DNA of 64,000 nucleotides from Pinus tabuliformis (taxonomy: Eukaryota; Streptophyta; Pinopsida; Pinales; Pinaceae), in contig CM062813.1 in the NCBI GenBank assembly GCA_031772625.1, forward strand, positions 768,056,720 through 768,120,719, in the 5' to 3' direction. The translations under genes were made by a program, and so were the position numbers. The stretch's first letter is position 1. The number at the start of each line of letters is the position of its first letter. This document shows positions 25,315 through 41,583 of this stretch, in pieces. Under the pieces are notes generated by a model. That model saw only the letters and a program-made list of their open reading frames with translations, had not been told where the DNA came from and ran no database searches.

Positions 25315-26655
25315 CTAATCATCTTCTTTCTTTATTCCCGGATTGATCTTCTTTTTCTGTTGCTGTATCTCTTCCAGTTTGTTGTCCTGCATCATCAGGG
25401 TGACTTGAATGTTCTGCATTTCTTTCTTCAAATTAGGAATTCCCTGGGCCAGTTCAACCATCTCCATGGCCACCTGCTCCATAGCCTTAGCCAACAACTT
25501 TTTCATAACCCAGTATACATGCAAGGCTTGTTTATACAGTGTCATGTGCCCTCTAGTATTCCCTGGATCCGATAGCAGGTATTCCCAGTCTTCCGTTTCT
25601 GATTCTGACTGACCCTGAGTAGCTTCTTCCTCCAATTGCTTTATTATTCTTCTGATATCCTCATTAGTGTTTTCACTGTAGGCTTGCTCTACGAACTGTA
25701 TCATCTTCTTCAGTGTTTTTCTATATCTTCTTGCCGGTAATGATTCACATTTCTCCCATTTCCCTTCCGACCATCCTCTTCCTCTACCGCGTCGGCCTCA
25801 TCCTCGTCCTGCTCTTCCTCTATTCACATAATTTCCTCTGCCTCCTGGACCTTTCATACCCGAAGTGCTCCCAAGGTCACCTCCTTCCTCTCGCCCTTTG
25901 CCTCTCCTATCTCCATACTTCCTTTCTTCCTGTGGTTTGTCCTTTGATTGCCTCTCAACCTTCCATACACTCTTTCTTGGTTGCTCATATCTGTCTTGGT
26001 CATAATCAAACATTTCCACTTCATCCTTGGTCTCGTCCTAAACTATCTGATACTGCTCTGTAGTTTCCCCAACATTGGTCCTTTTCCCTTTCTTTTCCGG
26101 ACTTTTCCTGCCTCTGCTCTCCTCATCTGCTTCATTTCTCATTCTTCCCCTTGTAGACATTCGTTTCCTCCTTTCGACGTTGATTGGTTGTTCTCTATGC
26201 CTCCTTTGCCTTTCTGTGGACCTAACTGGAGTTTTCACCACCCTATCTCTTTGCGAACTCTCTGAAATTTCGTTAAACGGACTCCTTCCTTTGCCCCTCC
26301 TCCCTCCTTTATGATTTCTCCTCTGCCATTTCTCCTCATTTCTCTTCTCCAGATTCTTCTGCCAACTGCCGTTTTCATGACCACCTACCTCTCTACGTCC
26401 TCCTTCTGTGCCATCGTACCCACGTCCAATCTCTGCAGCACTATCTCCACCAACTTCGTCTTTCATTACTTCATCGCAGCTCCTTCTTGGAATAACATCC
26501 TTTTTGCTGATCTTTCTGTCCGCCTTCATCATTACCCAAATCCCATTTGCCTCGTCATCATCCCTCGCCCGTTTCGTATTAATTGCCCTGATCGCCGCCA
26601 TTATCACCCCGATCGGGGGTCTCTGGGGATCTTTTTTATTGTGTTGTGGTTCCAT
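25315..26655 (-). pseudogene. LINE A ORF3, conserved third ORF (broken by two stops)
   Basis: ATG at 26655, ending at 25315: 446 codons in one frame, interrupted only by stops at 26038 and 25798. It overlaps the end of ORF2 (26636) by 20 nt. The N-terminal two thirds are Arg/Lys/Glu-rich and probably disordered; the last 110 residues are predicted mainly helical, with QLEEEATQ, DWEYLLSDPG, LYKQALHVYWVMK and a terminal coiled coil. This C-terminal part is over 50% identical to LINE B ORF3 (41584-42930), which has 448 codons and the same position. Highly basic composition suggests nucleic-acid binding (inference). Not recognised as any named family. Confidence 0.75.
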
Positions 26656-29600
26656 TATGGTCCTGAGTGATTATTGTAGTGAGTTCATCCCATCCCGGTT
26701 TATTCATTATTGTTGGCCAGATGCTGTCGACCCTTTCCCCCTGTTCTTTGCATCCCCAGTTTGCAAGGTAGTCTGCAGCTTTGTTTCCTTTTCTCCTGAC
26801 GTGGTTAATGATTTTGTATTCAATTCTCTTTAAAATTTCGGCCAAGTCTTGAATGATCCCTGTCGTCCTCCAGCTTCTTGCTACTTGCTCCCAGTCTTTC
26901 CCATTGTTGAGATTTCGTAGCATTTCCACTACTATCTGTGAGTCACCTTCAATTTCCAGATTTGTGTAGCCATTCCTTACTGCTATCCTTAGACCCTGAT
27001 AAACAACCCACAGTTCTGCTTCATTGTTGGTCATTACGCCTCCCCATTCTGCATACACCCATCTTGTGTGTCTCTCACTGTCTCTAAAGATGCCTCCAAA
27101 ACCTGCCGGCCCTGGGTTCCCTTTGGAAGCCCCATCAAAGTTCAATTTAATGAAATTTCGCCCAGGATAACTGAACTGTTCTGGACTCTGAGTCTGGGAT
27201 CGTTGTTGTTTTTCTTTTCTAGGATACACCATGCCGAATTCCATATTTAGTTTTGCTAAGATTCTTCCTTCTTCAGGGTTCGCTTTCCAATCTTCCTCCT
27301 CCCATGTCTCTGCCAGAACAATCTCTTTAATTGAGTTTTGAATTCCTCTCCAAATCTTTTCCGGAGTATTGGCCTTGTCTAAGAAAATCCTTCGGTTTCT
27401 CTCTTTCCAAAGAAGCCATATAACAATTCCTATGGCTAGATTCCAAGTTCTCCTTACAACCTTGCATGAGAATTGTTCCTTACCCCATTGGAAAATGGTC
27501 TTTTTCATATCACTGGGATCTCTATTTGATTTTCCGAAGAGTCTTCTGATCTCTACCCATTGATGCTGAGCGAATGGGCAAGAGTTCAGAATGTGTTCTT
27601 GGGTTTCGTTCCCCTGTTTGCAAAGGCTGCATCTCGGGGGTCCCAGGAAACATCGTTTTTGTATCTTATCCCAGGTCAGGATCCTTTCTTTTCCAACTAG
27701 CCAAGCAAATATAGCTATCTTCGGCCACCACTTACTATTCCAAATTATTTCCCAGTCTAAGGTTTCTCCCTCTCTCTCCTGGTGGGTTGTTAAATAATAA
27801 GCTTCTTTGACTGTGAAGGCCCCTCTTGTGGATTTTCCCCATCTAAGAATATCCGGTCCTAGTCTGGCTTTGATTTTCCTTGACTCCAATTCTTTTATAA
27901 ATATTCCTTTCTGCTCTTGATCTATATTTTCATCCCATTCTTCTGGTTTTCTCCATGTTCTCCATATCCCATCTGGCTCCCCTTCTTTCCAATATTCTCT
28001 TACGTATTCGAGCCCCTCCCTTGCTGCCTTTTGATGTATACTTTGCAGGGCTTGTATACTGACCATTTTGTCTCTCTGTTGCCATTCCTCCTCCCAAAAT
28101 CTAGCTGTACCTCCTCCTCTTATTTCCCAGAATGCATAATTGTTTATGATGTTTCTACTCTGGCTTGCCAATTCCCATATTGTAGATCCTTTTGGGGTTT
28201 CTTCTAGTCTGAGGATGCCTGCCGTTGTTGCAGGCATATTATATTTCTGTGTCCATATTCTCTTCCATAAGTCATTTCCTCCCCTCATCCACCTCCACCA
28301 CAGCTTCGCTCCTAGAACTTTGTTCAGAATGTCTGGGTCTCTAAGTCCTAAACCCCCTTCTTCTTTTCTTTTTGTCAAGCTTTTCCATGAAACTAGTGCC
28401 CATTTCCTCTGTTGTTTTGGCCCTCCCCATATGAATTTTCCAAAGATTTCCTTCATTTTAGTGCATACCCCTTTGGGAACAGCCATGATTGATAGAGGAT
28501 AAATTGGTATAGATTGGAGAATTGATTTCAGTAATACCAATCTTCCTGCTATGTTCAGCGATCTAAAAGGCCAACTTGCAAGTCTATTCTTGAGCTTTTC
28601 TATGACTTGCTGCTAGTTTGCTATTCTTGTAGGGTTTATATCAATTTGATTCCCCAGGTACTTTTTTGGTAGTTCACCATGTCTGAATCCTAGCGTTCTG
28701 GTTAAATGAGCTTTGATCGATTCTGGAGTGTTGAAGATAAAGGTGCATGATTTCTCTTTGTTTATTTCCATACCTGAAGCCTCTATAAACAAGTCCAAGA
28801 TCCTTTTTACCCCCATTACCTCCTTTATTGAAACTTCACAGAAGAGCATGATGTCGTCCACGAACTGCTGGTGGGTGATGGGCAAATTGTTTCCCCATAG
28901 CCTTAATCCTTTAATTTTTCTTTCCCTCAGTTCTTTTTTGAAATACCTACCCAGACCCTCCGCATCCAATATAAATAAGAAAGGGGATAAAGGATCCCCC
29001 TGTCTTATTCCTCTAGTGGAATTGAAGGTTGATGTTGGCACCCCATTTAACATGATATAGAAAATAGGAGTTGATATCATATTATAAACCCAGTCTATCC
29101 ATCTATTGCTGAATCCGAAGGCCGCAAGAATTGCCTTGAGGTATTTCCAGTTTAAGCGATCGTAAGCCTTTGACAAATCTAACTTTATCATCGTCCCTCT
29201 CTGTTTTTTCTGTTTTAGTGAATGGATCGCTTCCTGGGTGACTACTAATCCATCAAGAATTTGTCTTCCCTCCACAAAGCCGGTTTGCTCCGGTGAGATA
29301 ATGCTAGGGAGGATGGGTTTTAATCTTTTAGCCATCAGAGTAGCGATTATTTTCTATATTACATTGCAAAGGGCAATTGGTCGAAAACCCTGGGCAATTT
29401 TAGAATTGGCATTTTTAGGAATCAAAGTAAGGAAAGTAGAATTGAGACCCGGCCATACCTTCTGTTTTATGCGAGATTCCTCTACCGCCTCCAGTATCTC
29501 TTGTCCAAGAAAATGCCAACCTGCTTGATAAAATTCCGTTGTATATCCATCCGGTCCTGGCGCTTTGTTTTTCTTCATACCCTTCACAATTTCCTCTACT

Positions 29601-30948
29601 TCCTCTAGATTGGCTGCCCTCATTAATGCCATATTTTGTTCTTCCGTTATTATTCTAGGGATCTCTTTACATATAAGATCTATAGCCGCTTCTATGTCTA
29701 CTTGTGGTTCTGTCAATATGTCTTTATGGTATCCTACCAATACTTGCTCAATTCCTTCATATTCTATTATCCTTTCTCCTTCTTCGTTTTTGATGGAAAA
29801 GATCTCGTTCCTTTACCTATGCTGAATCATAGCTTGGTGAAAAAACTTGGTGTTTCTTTCTCCTTCGCGTAACCAATTTATCTTGGATTTTTGCTTCCAT
29901 AGAATCTCTTCCTGTTTCCTCCGCTCCTCAAGTTGGCTAATTATAGTTCCTTCCTCTTTGTTTCTTTCCTCATTTCTGCCTTCTGTAATAATTTTTTGTT
30001 GTATCTCTTCCATTTCTTGCTCTAGCTTCTGTTTTCCCACCATTATGTTTCCAAACTCCTCCTTATTCCATTTTCTGATTTTCCCTTTGAGTTCTTTGAG
30101 TTTTAGCTGAAAAATATGCATCTTGCCTTTTCCTTTTTGTGTACTTTGAGTCCACCATTCCTCTACCTTAGATAAAAACTGGAGATTCCTAAGCCAAAAG
30201 GCCTCAAACCTGAAGGGTCTTTTGAGGGGGTTTTTCTTAATATTTATTTCCAACCTGATTGGCCAATGATCTGAAACCATCGCCGGCATTATTGTGGCTT
30301 CAACAAATACATCCCTGTTCATTATCTGTTCTGATATAAGGAATCGATCTAATCTGGAAGCTATTTGGTTTCTTCCTCCTCTTCGGTTATTCCATGTGTG
30401 GATGCCGTTAATTGTTGGGATGTCTACCAGTCTTTGTTCTGTAATCATCTCACTGAACTCCTCCATGTTTTGATCTGGTCTATTTATAGCGCCTCTCTTT
30501 TCTTCCATTGCTCTGATCATATTAAAGTCTCCCCCTACTATCCACGGTATCCTGGAAAGATCCTTCTTATGGTTTGCAGATCCTTAAGGAAATTTTTCCG
30601 CTCCTTTGGTATGTGCGGCCCATAGACTCCTGTGATGAGAATCCACTCCGATGATCCTGTCATTCTGAATAAACCTGTAAGGATTCTGGGTAAGCTTATC
30701 CAGTTTTCAAACAATACCTCTTCAGGGTTCCAGAGGATTGCAAGACCACCCGCCGTTCCAGTCGTGTCCTGACCCATCACTTGGTATTGTATTTTTTGTT
30801 TTTTTATTATACCTTCTAATTGTTGGGAGCTAATTTTTGTCTCCTGGATTATCATTATGCTAGGCTTATCTTTCTTTATCCTCTCCTTTAGATACCTCTG
30901 CTTTCCTTTACTGTTGAGTCCCCTAATGTTCCAACTTGTGACTATCAT
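26636..30948 (-). pseudogene. LINE A ORF2: endonuclease / reverse transcriptase / RNase H (broken)
   Basis: The ATG at 30948 (MIVTSWNIRG) opens an APE-like endonuclease (QETKI, GVYGP, then GGDFNMIRAMEE and SDHWPIRLEI), followed by a reverse transcriptase (LDLSKAYDR, RGIRQGDPLSPFLF, HQQFVDDIMLF), a zf-RVT zinc finger (CSLCKQGNETQEHILNSC) and an RNase H (NFDGASKGNPGP, NNEAE, EGDSQ, AADYLAN). A frameshift lies near 30525-30540; further in-frame stops lie just after 29813, near 29353 and at 28613-28615. The segment 28540-26636 is one open frame of 634 codons. It would copy the element RNA at the target by target-primed reverse transcription, but this copy cannot make a full protein. Confidence 0.9.
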
Positions 30949-30949
30949 T

Positions 30950-32425
30950 TTATAACTTTTTGGATGGTTGTTGAAATACCTATGAAAGAGGTATAACCCT
31001 GCCTGAGTTGGCCAATATTTCTCCAACCACTTGTATGGTTTCATTCAATGTCCGTCTACCTCGTTTCCTGCCTCCTTTGCCAGTACTGTCCATTCCCAGA
31101 CTTTGGGTTCCTTGCATTCATGTTTGATCTATCTGATTTGCTAAAGTAATTCCTTTCTTTTCCTTGTATTTCTGGAATGTCTCTTTATACAATTGCTTTT
31201 GGGCTTCCGGGATAAACCTTTCATCAAGAATTTTGCAGTCCTGTAACAATCTTTTCATGATTCTTTCCTCCTCGTTTCCACTGTCCTTTTGTGTATCTGT
31301 CCCCATCTGAGTTTGTTCTACTGTCATCTCCATGCTCTCCTCTGCTCCTCCTTCTGCCCTACTATTCTGGTTTAGGTCTGGTTCCTTTGTATCTTTTATA
31401 ATTTCCATGGGTTCCTTCGCATTTTCTTCTTTTCCGGACTCCTCTTCTTCCTCCTGTAAAGCCTGAAACTTGTTCTGTCATTCTACTGTTACTGGTTTTG
31501 TAGGTTTTTGAATCCTTGTCATTTCCTTCCTTGGTCTTTTTTTCCTATGGATTTCCTGGAAACCCGTTTCCCTTTCATCTGTCTCTTCTGTCCTCCTTTG
31601 CTCTTCTTCCTGTTTCCTTTGTGTTTCCTCTTCTTTATTTAGTGGGCATTGTTTGAAGAGATGTCCTTATTCATGGCACCTTCTACATCTGAAGGGTATA
31701 TGCTCGTAGTCCATCTGTTGTTGCCATATTTCGTCATGGTACTCTAGCTCTATGTACTCCGGCAATGGCTCTGCTATATTCATATAGACGCATATCCTTG
31801 CATAGGATGTATACTTCCCTCTTTTTGTTGACTCTGCTACTTTGACAAAAGTCCTGATTGTATTGCCTATGCCTTCCAGGATATCGGGGTCCCAGAACTC
31901 CATTGGTAAACCAAATAGTCTTACCCAGATGGGTGCTGCTAGCATCTTTTCGTGGTCTGGATTATATCGGTCCTCCCAATGCCTCATAAATAAACCAGCA
32001 TTATTCATAAAATATGGTCCTCCTTCAAAGGTTCTTTCCTTGTCCTCCAAATTTGCAAATATCACTGTAAAGAAACCCTTCGCCCCTAACTTTAGATCTA
32101 TATGCCCTTTCGGCTTCCATCTTTGTTGTATCCACTTAGCTAGGTCCCTTTTCGACGGCCAAAAACCTACAAACTTGCATATCAAAGCATGGTCTCTCAT
32201 ATAACATCTGTAGTCTTCAAGTTTGTTGTTGGGTATTACATACCTTGGTTTTTTCTGAGCTCTGGGAAGACATCTGCCCCCAAGTTTTGTTTGCCACCGA
32301 TTCCCTAGTACTGGCGCGTCTTTGCTGTTCTCCTTTGGGTCTCTTTGCATCCCACCCCCACTTGATTCTCCTGCCGCCATATTTTTGTAGGAGGGGATCT
32401 CTCCCCTCCCCGGTTCCCCTACCAT
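30950..32425 (-). pseudogene. LINE A ORF1: DUF4283 / zinc-knuckle RNA-binding protein (broken)
   Basis: ATG at 32425; frame equivalent to LINE B ORF1 through a TAA at 30952-30950, one base before the ORF2 ATG (492 versus 496 codons). The DUF4283-like domain is intact (DHALICKFVGFWPS, GFFTVIFANLED, PIWVRLFGLPMEFWD), but the zinc knuckle is cut after CRRCHE by a TAA at 31669-31667 (Tyr in LINE B). More stops occur near 31483, at 31118 and near 31000. The charged C-terminal part (31408-31118; IMKRLLQD, LYKETFQKYKEKKG) matches LINE B. It would coat element RNA. Confidence 0.85.
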
Positions 32426-32645
32426 GGTGTCTTTCAGTCCTTTCTTGATTTATTAACCCTCCTCTTCTTGTTGTGTCTTCGCAGGTTCGTTTGTGTGCAG
32501 AAGACTTGCCCTCCTGCCCTTATCGCCGTCGTTGTTCCTCTTTAGACCCTGTCTCTGTTAACCCTAGGTTTTCAAAACCCTTGCTCGACCATCATCGCTC
32601 CTAGTCCTCATCTCCTCTCCCAATTGTAAATCTAATTTATCATAA

Positions 32646-34600
32646 AATTAAGTTTTATTAGGTTTTGAAAAATAAACCTATAAAAATATTAGAATAATAA
32701 TTTGTATTTTTTATATTTAAATATTTTAAAATCAATTTATAATAAAAAAAATAATATTTATTATACAAAATTTTAATATTTATCATTAATATATAAGTAT
32801 TTTTGACATGTGGCACTACAACCATCATGAAATTTGCTAGGAAGTGCCATGTCATATATATATATATCTTGGGATATTTTGGCTTTTCATTGGTTTTTAA
32901 GTTGATTTATTATAAAATTAAGTTTTGTTGGGTTTTAAAAAATAAATCCATAAAAATATTAGAATAATAAAAATAATTATTATTTTATATATATTTAAAT
33001 GTTTTAAAGTCAATTTATAATTAAAAAATTAATATTTATTTGACAAAATTTCAATATATATTATTAATATATAAGTATTTTTTATTTTTTTATTATGATT
33101 ATACTTTATTATGATATCCTAAAAAGAGAACAAAAAAATTTAGCAACAGTGAAGAACAAAGTAACCATGTGATGGAACTTCTACTAGAGTGTAATGGAGC
33201 TTATGCTAGAGTGTAAGGAAATATTTAATTCTTGTAGATTAATCATGGAGTAATGTGGCTTTTGTGCCGCCTTATTTTAATCAATCTCGTGGATTGGATG
33301 TCCCTGTAATCTATCAAAGTGTAATCTATCAAAGCTTTGGCCAAAATTAATGCCATTGGTGTTGCTTTTACCCCAAAATGGTAAATTATGGGGACTTGGA
33401 CGGTGATTTGAAGCATTCAAGGATTGATAGTTTTATTCGCAAGCCCAAACTCGAAATCACAGAGGGTGTGCTTGGAATTTCACAGGGCACGACCTAGAGA
33501 TTGGTTAGTGAATTCAAGATTGTCTACTTTAGAAAATAACTCCTATTCCAAAAAAAAATGTAATTGCAGTCACCACAGGTGAGATGTGCTTCCCATTTAG
33601 CTTAAATTTCTTTTTGTCCTTCTAAAAAGACTTTTATGTTATCATGGTTCCCATATTTTCAAAACTTAGAACCTACAAGTTCAAAACTAGCATAGAAATG
33701 AACTTAACCAAAAAACGATTAATTAAATTAGATTGTTTTTCCTAAAAGAGTGTCTCTCTTTCCACATCTGGGAGAGTGTCACTCTACTCTAGTTTCACCT
33801 CCTCTTGCTCCCACAGTACTAAAGGAACTGACAATGACATCTTTACCAAAAATGACTTCTTCAATCCTAATAGCAGCCTAATTTTGTTCATTTAAAATCT
33901 AACAGGTGGAGTCCTCTTCATAGATTTATATGTCCCTTTCTAAGGTCTTCGAGTGACTTTAGATATCTGTCATGTACATATTCTTATTGAGAAGTAAATT
34001 TGTAGAACTCATAGAAACTATTAACAATTCTTGTATTGGAGTGAGTCATCTACATATTCTTATCGAGAAGTAATTTTGTTGCACTTATAGAAACTATTAA
34101 TAATTCTTGTATTGAAGTGAGTGACAAAATAATCTTCCCAAATCTTCTATTCCTTCGGTGTATCTTTACACTTCTAAAAGCAATAACTAATTTTAAATTT
34201 AATTTAAAATAAAACCTACCAAAGTATCTAAGCCTTCAAATAAATAGAGAATATAAAGTATCTAATCCCTCAAATAAATAAATAAATATACAAATCAGTC
34301 GAGTAAGGTTGTGAATCACAAAGTTGAAAAAAAAACAGTAAAAATAACGTCAACATACATCCACGTGATGCATGTACCATCATCGCAGTCTCTGTTTTGA
34401 TGAAAAAGCTTTGAACGGACACTTTGACGTTACAGGCGTACATAAATATTTGGTAAAGACTTTTCAAGTCAAGATATGGCTCACGTGACGGCCGCTGCCA
34501 GGCAACCAATAAACACAGAATAGCACATGAAATTTTGGCAGTACAAAGCAGTCGTTAAGGAGGCCGAGGAATTGGCTGGACAAGCAAACGTGGCCGGGTA
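32646..34600. other. AT-rich interval with duplications, no gene
   Basis: About 220 bp starting at 32646 (AATTAAGTTTTATTAGG) is repeated from 32914 (AATTAAGTTTTGTTGGG); the preceding 45 bp of the first copy lies on the other side of LINE A (24945-24989). Near 33975-34130 an 83-bp phrase (ATTCTTAT(T/C)GAGAAGTAA...ATTCTTGTATTG) occurs twice. No coding region recognised. Confidence 0.5.
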
Positions 34601-34685
34601 AAAATATTTCAAATTTTTTTTTGTAGATGTGTGTTTGAATCATGTTTTTGTAATATTTTCTTCTGTTTTCTAGATGACATGCATT

Positions 34686-35317
34686 ATATAATTTACTTTT
34701 TGTAGATGTCGTGTTTGAATCATGTTTTTGTAATATTTTTCTCTGTTTTCTAGATGATATGCATTATATAGTCTATTTTAACTTCTTGATGATTAGGTTT
34801 GCCTAATTTATAAAATCAAGTCAATAGTTGACTTATAAGACAAAATAAAAAAAACAATAATTCAAATACTCTTATAGTTAAATTTTTTAAAAAATAATCA
34901 CCCACCAGAAATCTTCACTTCTTTAAACTAAAACAATAATTCAAATACTCTTATAGTTAAATTTTTTAAAAAATAATCACCCACCAGAAATCTTCACTTC
35001 TTTAAACTATGTCTTATAAGTCAACTATTGACTTGATTTTATAAATTAGGCAAACCTAATCATCAAGAAGTTAAAGTAGACTATATAATGCATGTCATCT
35101 AGAAAACAGAGAAAAATATTACAAAAACATGATTCAAACACGACATCTACAAAAAGTAAATTATATACTCTACTTTAACTTCTTGATGATTAGGTTTGCG
35201 TAATTTATAAAATCAAGTCAATAGTTGACTTATAAGACATAGTCTAAAGAAGTGAGGATTTCTGGTGGGTGATTATCTTTTAAGAAATTTAGCTATAAAA
35301 GTATTTGAATTGTTTTT
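34686..35317. repeat. Compound inverted repeat upstream of the CRK gene
   Basis: Arm 34686-34841 pairs with 35010-35166 (about 156 bp, two mismatches seen by eye). The intervening DNA holds an 80-bp tandem duplication (34852-34929, 34931-35009). A second inverted pair, 34932-35080 with 35169-35317, overlaps the first. A transcript across the region would form a long, nearly perfect hairpin. It ends about 127 bp before the CRK start codon. Terminal direct repeats were not identified, so I cannot assign it to a transposon family. Confidence 0.8.
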
Positions 35318-35443
35318 TAATAGTGGAAATAGATTGAATTTTTGGATACCCAAAATTCTAAAGCTTGTTATAAACTAGATTTCTAAACACTTCTGTCAAC
35401 TAGATCTCTAAACACTTTAGTATTATCAGTAAGCTGTGCGCAG

Positions 35444-39916
<4,473 letters not shown>

Positions 39917-39943
<27 letters not shown>

Positions 39944-40341
39944 AAGGTCAACGCTCCCGTGTGTTTAGTGGCATGTGCTTAAATCTCACGATGTGTTTGT
40001 TTACTAACACTTGAGGGTTTTAGTGTAACAGCAATAGTTACTCCAACAAGTGGTATGGGAGCTAGGGTCGAATATCCACGGTGACTCCAAAGTGATTTCT
40101 GTTCTCCAGTGATTGTTTTATCTATTCGGCTGTTTCTTACTGAGTAATCTTGTTGTTTCTCCATTTGTTTGTCTCTATGAATTATTCTCTGCTATTGTCG
40201 GCTAAGTCTTTAAGTATAAATCTGCTGTTACACCAAAACCCGTAGGTGTTAGTAAACAAACACATCGCTAGATTTAAGCACATGCCACAAAATACACGGG
40301 AAGAGCGTTACCTTCTACACTGCCATTAACAGAGAGCCAAC
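39917..40341. repeat. Inverted repeat spanning the CRK stop codon and 3' flank
   Basis: Arm 39917-40033 starts in the last codons of the CRK (GTTGGCTCC) and ends GTGTAACAGCA; arm 40223-40341 is its reverse complement with about 85-90% identity and a loop of about 190 bp. The part with GCCATTAAC(A/G)G(A/G)GAGCCAACCC is further duplicated in tandem (about 40322-40371 and 40372-40421, each ending CTCCCACTCCCGCA). A CRK transcript extending past 40341 would fold its own stop-codon region into a hairpin. Confidence 0.75.
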
Positions 40342-40422
40342 CCTCTGTGTCATCGTCTCCCACTCCCGCAGCCATTAACGGGGAGCCAACCCTCTGTGTC
40401 ATCGTCTCCCACTCCCGCACCT

Positions 40423-41256
40423 ATCAACACTATTTCCTTTAGTGACTTGGTATCTAGGTAATGCTATGAAAGATAAGTCGGGTTAATGGTTAAGCGGGAG
40501 GTTTGGTAGTCGTCTAATATAGAACAAGCTTATATGTAATAAAAGCTCCTCCAAAAAAAGATTTCTCCATTTGAAAAATAAAAAAAATTGAGAAAAGAAA
40601 GATAAGAGAAAGATTTGGTAGCTAAGTAATGTTAAATCTGCGGTATAAAGAAGGGAAAGTTTTCAGTTAAGGTGCCAAGATGCTTGGTGCATAATTCTAT
40701 TTGTAAAAATATAGTGCTGACTGTTTTTTAATATATAAGAATTAGGATTTGAAGTTTTATGCTTTTTTATTAAAAAAAATTGTTATCATAATTTTTTTGT
40801 TATTTTTATAGCTGGGGTCATTTTTATGTTGATGACAAATTTTGAAATTTTAGAATGAGAGGTAAAATAAGAAAAAAAAAATTTAGATTTTAAAATATTA
40901 ATCTCCCTTTTATTTGTTAAATTTCAAAATATTCTCAAAATTTATAATTGACAGAATCTATAAATAGTGATCAAAATATTACATAATTAAAGATTAAATT
41001 TTTTCAAATTATATTCAATATTATTAAAGGTAAAGTGTATTTAAAGAAAATAATGTTTATTTTAAATTTCATTTGTAGCAAAATATTTATAATTTGTACT
41101 TCATACAGAGTCATTGAATTAGTTTAACTATCAATTTCAGTTTGGAACTATGTATTGGTTTTAATGTTATGGATTAATTTTGTTTTGATTAGACCAATTA
41201 GAATATATAAAATCTTTGTAGTGTTTCAACTTACATTCCTTAATTACTTCATTATG
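40423..41256. other. AT-rich interval, no gene
   Basis: No coding region or repeat partner recognised between the CRK 3' flank and LINE B. Confidence 0.4.
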
Positions 41257-41583
41257 GTTATGGATAATATCTTTTTTTTTTTGTAGGCTAAGATGGTGCT
41301 CATTCTATTACTTCGATCAAAAAGAACATTACATCAGTTCATGAAACAGTATCTGCCCGCCCTCTAGGGGAAACCGGGTCATATTTCCATCTGTAATTCT
41401 TAATAGCAGCCCAAAAAAAATATGTCCACAGTCTGATGGAATTTGCTAAATAAACTAAGCAGTCCTGAAACTTACTAAAACTATTACAAAAGCTACTGCT
41501 TTGTATGATATGCATTCTCCTATCTTTGACAAAAACAAAGCTATAACCACAAAAATTTTTGCAAGTTCTAAACATATCTTGAG

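Larger units (their letters stand above)
24990..32632 (-). mobile_element. LINE A: full-length L1-type element with RNase H, inactivated
   Basis: A 7.64-kb minus-strand non-LTR retrotransposon with ORF1, ORF2 (endonuclease, reverse transcriptase, RNase H) and a third ORF, almost the same length as LINE B (7.65 kb). Flanked by TAATTTATCATAA at 24977-24989 and 32633-32645 (13 bp). All three frames carry nonsense codons and ORF2 has one frameshift. The 3' UTR (25314-24990) shares the motif complementary to GGGAAACCGGGTC with LINE B. No clear A-tail was seen; the plus strand here reads C(A)10, the wrong orientation for a poly(A) tail. It sits within the first copy of an AT-rich duplication whose second copy is at 32866-33085. 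Confidence 0.9.

Noticed and set aside
26075-26833. Several plus-strand frames of 79-141 codons, hydrophobic Leu/Ser/Phe-rich
   Set aside because: Antisense shadows of the basic, purine-rich LINE A ORF3.
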